Source of the DNA: Pedobacter sp. HDW13
Lineage (GTDB): Bacteria > Bacteroidota > Bacteroidia > Sphingobacteriales > Sphingobacteriaceae
Direction of reading: 5' to 3'
Assembly: GCF_011303555.1 (NCBI RefSeq)
Contig: NZ_CP049868.1
Location: 62,001 to 126,000, forward strand
DNA length: 64,000 nucleotides
Part shown: positions 48,381-57,836 of the stretch, one piece after another
How positions within the stretch are numbered: position 1 is the first letter of the stretch
Layout of the letters: every line of letters starts with the position of its first letter
Position numbers and translations under genes: made by a program
The notes under the pieces: model-generated
What the model was told of the DNA's origin: nothing
Databases searched by the model: none
What the model saw: only the letters and a program-made list of their open reading frames with translations

Positions 48381-48933
48381 ATCTATTAACTAAAAGTTAT
48401 TTGAAAGTGGACTAGATAGAGATTCCCATCTATTGGATGGGCTGCGTTCAACAGATTGTTTGTAAAACGCCAACGGTCCTTGGACCTAGGGTAATTTTGT
48501 CTACTCATACGATTTAGTTTTCTATTTGGTTAATGCAATTAAAGGATAAAGCAAGGATTAGTTGGTATAAAAATTGGCGAAACATTCAACTATTTTGGCA
48601 AATTCTTAAGTGAGATTTCGAAATATCTTTCTGGTGGATAAAGATTGTGATTACCGCTGCCAGCTATTGGCAGTACGGAAGTCGGCGGTCAAGAGCGGTG
48701 TAAATCAAAAATTCCCGGCTGGGTAACCATGACAAAATAGCTTTTCAATAGCCGGATTATAATGCTAAACCCAGCCATTGAAAAGCTTCTTTTTAAAAAA
48801 GTCCTAGAACTAGACGGTGTGCCCCGATGGTTGAAGGCTGTAAAGCTGACCTTTAGCACAGCTGTATCCAGTGGTAAACCCATTGGATATGAAAAGACAT
48901 TGACATGTCTAGGCAGCCTGCTGCAATAATTCT
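48381..48933. other. Intergenic region upstream of SusC
   Basis: This gap of about 550 bases separates SusC from the GH95 gene, so SusC probably has its own promoter here. An 11-bp inverted repeat (AGCTTTTCAAT at 48739-48749, ATTGAAAAGCT at 48777-48787) is visible. A plus-strand frame of 55 codons runs from 48762 to 48929, but I recognise nothing in it. Confidence 0.4.
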
Positions 48934-51511
48934 TTATTTATCAACACCAGAAATCAAATAGGTTTTACCTTTTCTAACTTCCAGGCTGTAAAGGTAGGAT
49001 TGTTTTAGGTTTAGGGGCTGCAGCCCGGTTTTGGCATGATCAAGGTAATCTGTTTGTACTATAGGAGATAAACTACTATTTTTCAGCCCTGCATTGGCAT
49101 TGCTGATTTTGATTTTATTAAATGTCCTAATGGTACACTTTCCGCTCCTATTCGCCTTAATGGAAGCAGTTTTGAGTTTACCATTTACCCATTGTATCTC
49201 TACGCGATAATCTCCCCTTGCCTTAATTCCTGCTATCCTTCCTGAGGGCCATGCATCTGGAAGTGCAGGGAGTAGCACCAGTTCTCCGTAGTGGCTCTGC
49301 AATAACATTTCTGTTATGCCTGCGGTTGCGCCGAAGTTACCGTCAATCTGAAAAGGGGGATGTGCATCAAAAAGATTTGGATAGGCACCGCCGCCACTCA
49401 TCTGTCCTTTAGGAGAGAGCGGATCGATATAATTTAGTGCAGAAAGCAGTACCTGATGAGCATGATTGCCATCCTGAAGGCGAGCCCACCAATTGGTTTT
49501 CCATGCCATAGACCAACCGGTACTTACATCACCACGGTGAATTAAGGACTGTTTTGCGGCAGAAGAAAGTGCCGGGTTCTGGTAAACATTGATCTGACTG
49601 GCAGGATAAAGACCATAGAGTTGTGAAATATGTCTATGCTGATCATTAGGGTCATCCCAATCCTGAAACCATTCCTGTAGTTGCCCATATTGACCGATTT
49701 GGTAAGGATATAAGCTTGCTTTGGCTTGTTGGAGCCGCTCCACAAAGTCACTATCTTTCTTTAGAACTTTTGCTGCTTGTATGCACTGCTCAAAAAGTTC
49801 GCGGATAATGGACATATCCATGGTAGAGGCAATGCTCAATTGATATTCTTTACCGTTGATCTTCGCTGTATTTTCCGGGGAAGTAGATGGATTGGTAACC
49901 AAATAGCCCGTTTTAGCATCTTTAACTAACCATTCCAACATAAATTCGGCAGCACCTTTCATTAAGGGATATCCCGTCTTTTCCAAAAAAAGTGTATCAT
50001 TGGTATACAGGTAATGTTCAAACAGATGGGTACTGAGCCAGCCCCCTGCCATTGGCCAGCAGGTCTTTCTGGGCATTTCCCGCTCATCCTTATCAAAAGC
50101 GCCGACCGGCGAGGTTTTAGCCCAGATGTCCGAATTGTGATGTGCCACCCAGCCTTTACCGATATCGTAGTTTATTTTGGCTGTTAACGCCCCATTGACC
50201 GAAAGGTTTTTGATCAGCTTAAACAAAGGCTGGTGGCATTCGGAAAGATTCGTGTTTTCAGCCAGCCAATAGTTCATTTCAGTATTTATATTTGTAGTAT
50301 AGTTACTACCCCATGGAGGTTGCACCAGATCATTCCATAGTCCCTGCAGGTTTGTCGCCTGTCCTCCTTCCCTCGAACTGGAGATTAACAGGTATCGCCC
50401 ATATTGATAATAGAGCGCCAGTAAATTCTGATCAGTAAGCTGGTTATTTTTAAACCGCCGCAAGCGTTCGTTGGTAGGCAATTGATCTAATTTTGGATTT
50501 TGGCCACCAAGCTCAAATTTTACCCTGTTAAAAAGGTGCTGGTAATCTTTCAGGTGATTCTTATAGATCAGGATATCTCCTTTTTTAACGGCTTTCTCCA
50601 TACAGGCAATTGTTTGTATAGCAGTCTTTTTCCCTTCCAGGCCTGGAGACTTATTAAATCCATTAAAGCTTGTTGCACCAGTCAGATAGATGGCCACAGA
50701 GGTTGCCTTTGTTACGATTAAATTTGAATCTGTAGTTTTTACTATTCCGCCAACATTTACCGCTTTTACGCGAATCTGAAAGTCCATTCCTTCTTTTTCA
50801 TCGTAAACAACCTGTTGCGGAAAATAATCCCTGGCAGCGACATACTTCGGGGCTTTACCGTTTAGAACGAGTTGTTGCTGGTCAGAACGTGAAACGTTAA
50901 ATTTCAGTCTACTGGTCAAACCAGCACTAAAACTAATCGAATTTGCCTTACTGGCTGTTAATTTCACCACCAGGACCTGATCGGGATAGCTTATATAGGT
51001 TTGCCTGGTATAGTTGACACCCTTTACGGTATACCTGACCAAAGAGACCGCTGTGGCAAGATCAAGCTCCCTATGATAATTGGTGAAGGGGTATTGTTAT
51101 GATCAAATTCAAGAAATAGGTCACCCATGGGAAGGTACCTTGCCGAGTAAGGTCCCTGCATTTTGCTCCAGAGCGCCGTTGCCAACAAATAATCTCCTTC
51201 CGACATCGCTTTTCTAACCTGAGGGAGCAGGGCCGGTCCTTCTGGATTGTTTCCTGCATCGGGGTACCCTGACCAGAGGGTACTTTCATTTAACTGTAAA
51301 CGTTCCCGATGTACATTTCCGAATACCATGGCCCCCATTTTCCCGTTCCCTAATGGCAGTGCCTCCTCCCAAACTCCCGCTGGCTGATTGTAGCATAGTT
51401 TTAAAGGGGCGAAATTGTTTTCTGGGCACTGCTAGCTAAAGTTCCAAAACATATCAGGCACAAGGCCAGTTTAAAGGTTAAAAAAGTTCTTTTTTTACTT
51501 GTCGTCATCAT
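48934..51511 (-). pseudogene. GH95 alpha-L-fucosidase/galactosidase with two single-base deletions
   Basis: Three frames together encode a GH95 enzyme of about 859 residues. They are a signal peptide (51511 down to about 51414), a first domain with MGAMVFGNVHRERLQLNEST and STLWSGYPDAGNNPEG, and a long third frame with the (alpha/alpha)6 barrel: [20 protein letters not shown] (followed by TEMNYWLAE), and [20 protein letters not shown] near its end. Adding one base in the A run at 51412-51414 restores APLKLCYNQPAGVWEEALPL, and one at 51080-51081 restores [22 protein letters not shown]95 enzymes release fucose or galactose by inversion. Nothing else in the gene is damaged. Confidence 0.87.
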
Positions 51512-51612
51512 TTGAGGTTTTAATATAACAACTTATTTAGCTACAGGATATATTTTTGCACCGAAACGGACTGCTGATTTTCTGCAATATCATTTTTGAA
51601 CTATCTAAAGGA

Positions 51613-53139
51613 TCAGAGGACATTTTTATTTAATAGCTGCTTTTGCAGTCCGGAATCCGTTCTAAACGGCGAAGCAGGCAAACCAGCGGCATTGAAAAGA
51701 TTAGGCCTGCAATAATTTTCCCAGGCAAATCGGACTGCTACCGGTTTTTTGATAAGCTTGCTGAAAACCCAGATTTCATCCCCTTTAATCACGGCCTCAG
51801 CGGGAAGGAAAGAATGGTTACTACCTGCAATAGTAAATGCGGCAAGTTTATCGGAGTCCTTAACCACGAGCCCTTCAGCATATTTAAAACGCAGGATGAT
51901 GGTATCGGCATTGATTTTCATTGACCGGTATATTGGACCTGAAAAATTTGGTCCCGACAGATGATAAGTTTTGGACAGGGCAGCAAGTCCAAGTCTTCTA
52001 CCTGGCACCTCTTTATTCCTGGGATGAATATCCAATGAATCACTCACATCGGTAATCACCGCCATTGCGGTTCTTGGTACGGAGCGTAAGGTGAGCAGTT
52101 GGGCCTCCCTTATTTCCGGAAGCTGTTTATAGTGCATGGCAATCTGAACAAAATAAAAAGGGAATTTGGATTTGCGGTCCTTTCTCCACGAACGGATCAA
52201 CTCAGGAAATAATTTCCTGTACTGATAGGCCCTGTTGGTATTGGCTTCTCCCTGGTACCAGATTACGCCCTTGATGGTGAAAGGTATAAGTGGTGCAATC
52301 ATGCCATTGTAAAGCTTCGTTGCCGATTTTTGACTCTGAGCAGGCTCTATCGGCTTTTTCGGTACTGCAATAGCTGTATCTGCCTGCCGTTTCCACTGTG
52401 TTAATGTCTTCTCATAGACCTCCAATTTATTTTTATACTGATCTACTTCTTTGTTATAATCAGTTAAAATAGCTGAAAGATCAGCATTATTTTCCAATGT
52501 TTGCTTTTTGACCCATGATTCGGCCGGTGTGGCTCCCCATGAAGAATGGATCAAACCGATTGGACAGTTCAATTTTTTGGTCAATGTGACCGCAAAATAA
52601 TAGGCAACTGCGGAAAAATTACCTGCTGTTGCCGGATTACAACTTTCCCAGTTTCCTGTTACGTTTTTCTGCGGGCTTTGCGCTACGGTTTGGGTTACTG
52701 TAAACATCCTGATCTGGGGGTAATTGGCTTTGATGATTTCGTTTTCATAATCTAAGACCCCAGTTTTCCATGCTGTCTTTTTTTGTAGCGGAAATTCCAT
52801 GTTTGACTGACCGGAGCAAAGCCAGACTTCTCCTATAAGCACATTTTTGATTTCCAACTGATTTTTTCCATTGATAGTTAATCGGTAAGGTCCACCAGCC
52901 TTAGGTGTTTTAAGCAAAACCAGCCATTCTCCTTTACTATCCGCTTTGACCCTGAGTTGTCTATGGTCCCAGCTACCATTAACGTGCACAATTTCTCCTG
53001 GATCAGCCCAGCCCCATATCGATACGGCTTTTTGTTGTTGAAGCACCATTTGATCGGCAATTATAGCAGGTAGTTTAACATTTGCGTGAACGATGACAGG
53101 CAACAAAAACAAGAGCGGGATTAAAGAGTTGGTTTTCAT
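51613..53139 (-). CDS. Sialate O-acetylesterase-type SGNH esterase
   Basis: This 508-residue secreted enzyme (signal peptide ending VHANV) has MVLQQQKAVSIWGWADPGE near 31, the nucleophile block EVWLCSGQSNMEFPL with Ser112, IGLIHSSWGATPAESWV near 193, and GVIWYQGEANTNRAYQYRKL near 285. Enzymes annotated this way in glycan loci often remove O-acetyl groups from sugars other than sialic acid. Its place as first gene of the block suggests it removes acetyls before the fucosidases and lyases act; that is inference. The sequence is intact. Confidence 0.92.
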   Translation of the reverse strand: MKTNSLIPLLFLLPVIVHANVKLPAIIADQMVLQQQKAVSIWGWADPGEIVHVNGSWDHRQLRVKADSKGEWLVLLKTPKAGGPYRLTINGKNQLEIKNVLIGEVWLCSGQSNMEFPLQKKTAWKTGVLDYENEIIKANYPQIRMFTVTQTVAQSPQKNVTGNWESCNPATAGNFSAVAYYFAVTLTKKLNCPIGLIHSSWGATPAESWVKKQTLENNADLSAILTDYNKEVDQYKNKLEVYEKTLTQWKRQADTAIAVPKKPIEPAQSQKSATKLYNGMIAPLIPFTIKGVIWYQGEANTNRAYQYRKLFPELIRSWRKDRKSKFPFYFVQIAMHYKQLPEIREAQLLTLRSVPRTAMAVITDVSDSLDIHPRNKEVPGRRLGLAALSKTYHLSGPNFSGPIYRSMKINADTIILRFKYAEGLVVKDSDKLAAFTIAGSNHSFLPAEAVIKGDEIWVFSKLIKKPVAVRFAWENYCRPNLFNAAGLPASPFRTDSGLQKQLLNKNVL

Positions 53140-53939
53140 AATGGTTAAACTTGATTAAGATCTTTATATTCACTAATATATTATCCAACAGGCAGACAGC
53201 GCTATCAATTGTAATCTAAGGACCAAATGTTCAGGGCGGAGGATCATTTGCTTTGTGGTTCCTACGGCTATTGTCCATCTGACTGCCCAAAAGCGCTTCT
53301 TTGTCTTAAACGGGTTTGGGTATTCGTCTTAAAGGTTATTAAATCCAATAGATCGGTTACTATATTATTTAATTTGCAACTAAGTGATAATCCTTTGAGA
53401 TTTACTCTCCTGAATTACCCATTTAGTCAACAAAATTGACATTGGGGATATTTTCTTCACGCATTGGATTACCTGTCCAGGCTTCCTTTCCCATCCTACA
53501 GCAAAAGGGTATAGTCGTGGCTAAAACTAAGCCAATAATGTTTAATATCCTGCATATATGATTGACTAATGAGCATCTATTTAATCCTAATTTGTACTAG
53601 CCATTTATAATTAAGATTGGCTTGAAACCCAATTCTGCTAAAGCGGGTTATGAGATTGTATTCGTTTTTTCCAATAATCGTTTTCCTGTTTTACCAGAGT
53701 GAAATGAAGGCCGCAACGAAACGGGTGTTTCCTCAAAAATGCAGGAACAGCATTAAACTGGACATTAAGGTTTACTCTTTTGCAGCCTTTCGTAAAGCAA
53801 GAACAGGGTTGAATGAATTACAGGCAGAGGGTGGCCAAACAAGAGAGCGAATCATACACCTTCGTGTGTTTTAAGACCAATAGCAGCAAGGGTGATAATC
53901 CCACTAATTAAAAAATAAGACATAAACATTTTTTCTACA
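53140..53939. other. Gene-poor interval upstream of the glycan locus
   Basis: About 800 bases without a convincing gene. A plus-strand frame of 74 codons (53650-53874) has a short hydrophobic start but no recognisable features and is probably chance. The left end should contain the promoter of the esterase gene, but I cannot pinpoint it. Confidence 0.4.
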
Positions 53940-54278
53940 ATGACTAAAATGCTGAATTTAATCCGGATTACTACATTTACTACGATGCCAAATGGCCGAA
54001 AGCTGCAACGCGGCGACAAGATCAGATTTGAGTACTGTATCAAAAACATTAGTGATGCCGTCATCAGCAATATCTGTATCAACAATGAGTGGGATGGATC
54101 ACAGGTTGAAGGAATAACCATCGATCCAGGATATTGCCAAACAATAACCGTGACCTATTTCCTGACCAAAGAGGATGAACAAACAGGGATCATTCGAAAC
54201 ACTTCAATTGTTTCCGGCAGAACCCCGACAGGAGAAATTATTACAGAAACCTTAACAGGACTGAATATCATTAATTAA
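53940..54278 (+). CDS. DUF11-like small protein
   Basis: This 112-residue protein looks like a single conserved-repeat (DUF11) beta-sandwich: GDKIRFEYCIKNISDAVISN near residue 24, then ICINNEWDGSQVEGITIDPG, then ITVTYFLTKEDEQTGIIRNT near 68 and TSIVSGRTPTGE near 90. DUF11 units usually occur in strings in large secreted adhesins. Here it stands alone without a signal peptide, so it may be a small cytosolic variant or a remnant of a larger adhesin. A hairpin lies 115 bases downstream. Confidence 0.65.
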   Translation: MTKMLNLIRITTFTTMPNGRKLQRGDKIRFEYCIKNISDAVISNICINNEWDGSQVEGITIDPGYCQTITVTYFLTKEDEQTGIIRNTSIVSGRTPTGEIITETLTGLNIIN

Positions 54279-55086
54279 GTCCTTGCAAGGGAGCGAGAAA
54301 TTCCTTTAACATTGTGATCAATAGAGCCAGCATCGAGTTTTACATTCCTTATCCACTTATTGCCGATATTGACTTTGGAAGTTAACATAAATAAGGCCGC
54401 CAAACCAAAGGCGGCCTTCCAAACTAACCACAATCAACTAACCCAACCTGTATTTTGGATTAAATTAAAGTTTCTTTCTATTTATATCGCCAGGGCCTGG
54501 CTTTGCATATAATTTTTCTTTCAAGCTAACAGGTATAAACACTCATCCCCTATCCACTTCACTTCATTATCCTTACCACCTAGCCCTCATCCCACATCGG
54601 GCATATCCATCAAGGTAAAATCTATTGGTCTGTAATACTTTCCCGTGGGCATCGCCTTAGTAAATACAATTCCTGTATAAACAACACTCAGGTTTTTCAA
54701 CATTACGTTCCAAAATTATGGCTTTAATCGTTATCAAGGGATAAAATCCTAAATAAATAGGTGTAAAAATCTTAATTAAAATTTAAGACATGGCTACTCC
54801 ACAGCAAACGACTGGGCGCATCAGACTAGTCTTATAATAAGAAGGCTTTAAGATATGTCCGGTCAGGGCTACGAAGCGGATTATTTCAATCATATAATGA
54901 ACTCAGTCCGCATGTTATTATCTTGGACTACCATAAAAGAACCGTTGCTAGCTGTAGAGAAATCTATTTTAAGAGACCATCATTCAAAATTAATAGCTCA
55001 ACCTTTTGGCTACCAAACAGGTATGCGTAGTTTATCGATTAATCCAGCCTAAGTTTTTTTTTGCGCTAAAAGACAAATTTACAGAA
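54279..55086. other. Gene-poor interval with one terminator-like hairpin
   Basis: Apart from the hairpin at 54393-54418, I find no supportable gene. A plus-strand frame of 65 codons at 54855-55052 has no recognisable features. Confidence 0.4.
54393..54418. terminator. GC-rich hairpin, probable terminator
   Basis: AAGGCCGCC at 54393-54401 and GGCGGCCTT at 54410-54418 form a perfect 9-bp stem with an 8-base loop. The flanks have only short T or A runs. It lies downstream of the DUF11-like gene and may end that transcript. Confidence 0.6.
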
Positions 55087-55608
55087 TCATTTCTCCGTAT
55101 TAAGTTTAAAATAATTGTCCCACTTATTTTGTCCCACGTTGTCAAAACCATAGTTTGATTCAACATCATATTTTCTATTTTCCAAAGTCATTTGCATTAG
55201 AATTGAATCAAATATCTTTTTCATTTCTACGGTGAAATCCTTCTTATAGTAAACATGCTTTTGAAGAGTATGCTGCAATTTATTAGCATAAATAAATCCA
55301 ATATCAGCATGCCCTTGTTCATGATTTAACAACCTCAAATTTTTATACTTAGTATTGAAATCAAAGTAAGATTCTGCTGTATCTAAAAAAAGCCTAACAT
55401 CAAAGTCTAATTTAATTCTATTCTTAACAACCCCTCTTACCCTATAGTAGTAATTGAGATGATACCAAGTTTTAGCATCAAACTTAGCGCTTAATGGTTT
55501 ATCATTTTTAAACGCATCCCAGGTTAAATGTATCTGTTTAACCTTATTTTGTCCATATGATGTCTTACAAACAAATAGAGTTAAGAACAGTAAAATAAAA
55601 TTTCTCAA
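55087..55608 (-). CDS. DUF922 family putative secreted zinc protease
   Basis: This 173-residue protein has a signal peptide (RNFILLFLTLFVCKTSYGQ). It shows an HEQGH metal-binding motif near residue 96 (LLNHEQGHADIGFIYANKL), the feature of DUF922 proteins predicted to be Zn-dependent proteases. LTWDAFKNDKPLSAKFDAKT near 29 is also typical. The reading frame starts at a TTG (55606-55608); I see no better ATG that keeps the signal peptide. It probably acts in the periplasm or outside the cell. The substrate is unknown. Confidence 0.78.
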   Translation of the reverse strand: MRNFILLFLTLFVCKTSYGQNKVKQIHLTWDAFKNDKPLSAKFDAKTWYHLNYYYRVRGVVKNRIKLDFDVRLFLDTAESYFDFNTKYKNLRLLNHEQGHADIGFIYANKLQHTLQKHVYYKKDFTVEMKKIFDSILMQMTLENRKYDVESNYGFDNVGQNKWDNYFKLNTEK

Positions 55609-55817
55609 ATGACAAATAGTTAAAGTTAACTTTTGGTTAATTTCTCCCCCCTTTCAACCACAATTAAAGCTGTAGAGCCAGTTGATCCGGCATCAACAAA
55701 GGAGTTCAAAATCGAAAAAAATTGTTTTGACAAATGCTGAATTAAAAGATGTAATTATTTTCTGCATTATGCCTGGGCAAAACAACAGAAGCACCTTCTA
55801 TATTTGTTGTAAGTCGA

Positions 55818-56396
55818 CTATTTTATTAAATTATCTAAAAGCTCGCTCTTGAACTTTCCGAGTTCAATATTACAGAATTTATTTAAGATCAATTTCGATG
55901 AGAAATTTTTGTCAAGCCACGCATCTAACCTTTTCATTTTTTCTTCGGTGTTGAAGTATTTTTTTCCATAGCCAATGCACTATGCACTATGCAAAATGAG
56001 CTCTTCCTTTTTGTGCTCGATCTTATACCTGCTCAATTCACGTGACAACAGTTTAACAACATTTCTTTTTAATTCTTCTTGTCTGGTATTACATGTATTG
56101 GTATTATACCATCGATAAGACAGGTGGTATGATGGTAAATTTGCGAGTTTGGTTATTTGTGCAAATCTGCACCAAAGGTCGTAATCATCTGTATAAATAT
56201 AGCCTTGCCTGTACTTTAGCCGTTTCGCCAATTCTGTGTGCATAGTAACCGATGGATGTGCAAATTGATTTCTAAACCGTAAGCCCAATTGTATTAAATC
56301 ATTTGACTCAAAAGTTTCAGCCAAACATACAATATCATCGTAGCCATCGCCATTAATATCTCCGACTCTGATCATCTCAATACTATATTTATTCAA
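55818..56396 (-). pseudogene. Glycosyltransferase family 2, C-terminal remnant
   Basis: This frame resembles the C-terminal half of a Pedobacter-type GT2 enzyme: FRNQFAHPSVTMHTELAKRL near residue 40, YTDDYDLWCRFAQITKLANL near 68, YHLSYRWYNTNTCNTRQEEL near 90. The N-terminal catalytic part is missing; instead the frame opens with an unrelated GDINGDGYDDIVC stretch. An in-frame TAG at about 55987 sits inside a 7-bp tandem duplication (GCATAGT twice, minus strand). The frame then continues with GKKYFNTEEKMKRLDAWLDK to a stop at 55818. It is therefore a truncated and interrupted remnant. Confidence 0.6.
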
Positions 56397-56421
56397 GTCC
56401 TCATCTATGTAGAGTAAAGAC

Positions 56422-56658
56422 CTACAAAGGTGATTTCAAATGTACCTCTCCTATTGTATCCAATAATGGCCTTATACCATAATGCTCTCTTATTGTATCT
56501 AATAGTTCGGTCATACCATAGTATTCGATAGCGGTAATAATATCAATACGGGTTAGCAAATCTTCCGTTTCTACCCCTTCAATATCAACATCTAAATGAT
56601 TTGCTTGCGAGGCTGGAGTAATATTGACAATTTTGGCATTTTTTATAATCAAACGCAT
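56422..56658 (-). CDS. Small hypothetical protein, 78 residues
   Basis: This acidic protein starts MRLIIKNAKIVNITPASQAN, followed by LDVDIEGVETEDLLTRI and ITAIEYYGMTELLDTIREHY. The pattern of a beta-rich start and repeated Ile/Leu-Leu-Asp-Thr-Ile helices recalls small proteins often found near phage or island genes, but I cannot name a family. Its stop lies 26 bases upstream of the glycosyltransferase remnant, in the same direction. The ATG is well placed. The function is unknown. Confidence 0.6.
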   Translation of the reverse strand: MRLIIKNAKIVNITPASQANHLDVDIEGVETEDLLTRIDIITAIEYYGMTELLDTIREHYGIRPLLDTIGEVHLKSPL

Positions 56659-57025
56659 TTTATAAAAAAATTAAGTCTTTTTTTTCATAAAGGTAATACT
56701 GCATCAATACAGTAACATATATATTCTATCATTATAGCAACATTATGCTATAACATCCCATTTTATAACAATAATTTGCTATACAACTTAAGAGAATAAT
56801 CTTATGGAAATTCCAGATCACAAAAAACCTAAATACTCAACGGCTTTGATATAAAGATCAAAAGATGCATTTCATTAGCCGGACACCTATTTAACTTCCA
56901 CCTAAACTTATCAGATAATGAAATATCCGTAACAGCATTAAGCGGCTTTTTATATGTACTTACTAAGTATTCATGTATATTTAGTACAAATGTAACCCTA
57001 TACTTTTACTACTTTGGACGAATTT
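56659..57025. other. Divergent promoter region
   Basis: This AT-rich gap of about 370 bases lies between the 78-residue gene and the LuxR regulator gene, which point away from each other. It should hold both promoters. I see several TA-rich stretches (for example TATATTTAG near 56978) but no confident match to the -33/-7 pair. Confidence 0.4.
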
Positions 57026-57664
57026 ATGGAGAAAACCAACGCGATTGCTATTGTCTTTGATGACCACCTTCTGTTTGCTGATTCTTTTTCGGCGCTAATA
57101 GAACGATTGGGATTTTTTAGTACCGTTAACAACCTTAATGATAAAAAAGAACTAACACATTTTCTGATAAAACGTTCGGATATTGATGTACCCATTTATT
57201 TGTTTTTGGATTATTATCTGAAAAATGAAAATTGCCTTACGCTCATCAATGAGATAAAACGTTTGAACAAACGGGTTATTATTATTGTAATAAGTTCAAC
57301 TATAAGTCCAACAACGGTAACCAATATCCTTGACTATAAGCCGCAGGGATTTGTTTCCAAATCATCAGGGTTTAATACGATACTCCAATGTATGACCACT
57401 ATCGCTTGTGGTAACCAATATATTTGCCCGGTAATTAGCGAAATTGTTGGGAATATCCGGTATATGAGAAAAGTACCTTTTACAGAGCGGGAACTAGAAA
57501 TTTTACAATATTTTGCGCATGGATCATCTATTGCACAAACCGCAGAGAAAGTGCATCTTAGCAAACACACCATTGTAGCACATCGACGCAATATGATGTC
57601 AAAGGTAAATGTCAATTCCATTACGGAGTTATTGTCGTATGCTCGCGAACGGGAATTAATCTAA
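57026..57664 (+). CDS. LuxR-family response regulator
   Basis: This 212-residue regulator has a receiver domain (about 1-125) with an FDDH acidic pair near residue 12 and the phospho-acceptor region PIYLFLDYYLKNENCLTLI near 60. A C-terminal LuxR/GerE helix-turn-helix lies at about 150-210 (FTERELEILQYFAHGSSIAQ, then VHLSKHTIVAHRRNMMSKVN). I start at the ATG at 57026; an in-frame TTG lies four codons upstream. It precedes the HisKA_3 sensor kinase gene by about 170 bases, so the two form a likely cognate pair of the NarL/DegU type. Confidence 0.94.
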   Translation: MEKTNAIAIVFDDHLLFADSFSALIERLGFFSTVNNLNDKKELTHFLIKRSDIDVPIYLFLDYYLKNENCLTLINEIKRLNKRVIIIVISSTISPTTVTNILDYKPQGFVSKSSGFNTILQCMTTIACGNQYICPVISEIVGNIRYMRKVPFTERELEILQYFAHGSSIAQTAEKVHLSKHTIVAHRRNMMSKVNVNSITELLSYARERELI

Positions 57665-57836
57665 CCATCACCTGAAAAAGATATAATTAAATACCTGATT
57701 AAAAATCAGATTTTGCTTTTTTTCAATCAAGTACAACCCCTAACTACACCTTGCTTCCTTGTAATCATTCAAAGAAAAAACGGTTACTATCAACTACTCA
57801 GGCAAAAAAAAGTAAAACTTGCGCAAAAAACACACC

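Noticed and set aside
48762..48929. 55-codon plus-strand frame upstream of SusC
   Set aside because: No recognisable features, overlaps an inverted repeat, and lies in a gap that should hold the SusC promoter.
53650..53874. 74-codon plus-strand frame
   Set aside because: Short hydrophobic start only; composition and context give no support.
54855..55052. 65-codon plus-strand frame
   Set aside because: No family likeness, no clear promoter and isolated in gene-poor DNA.
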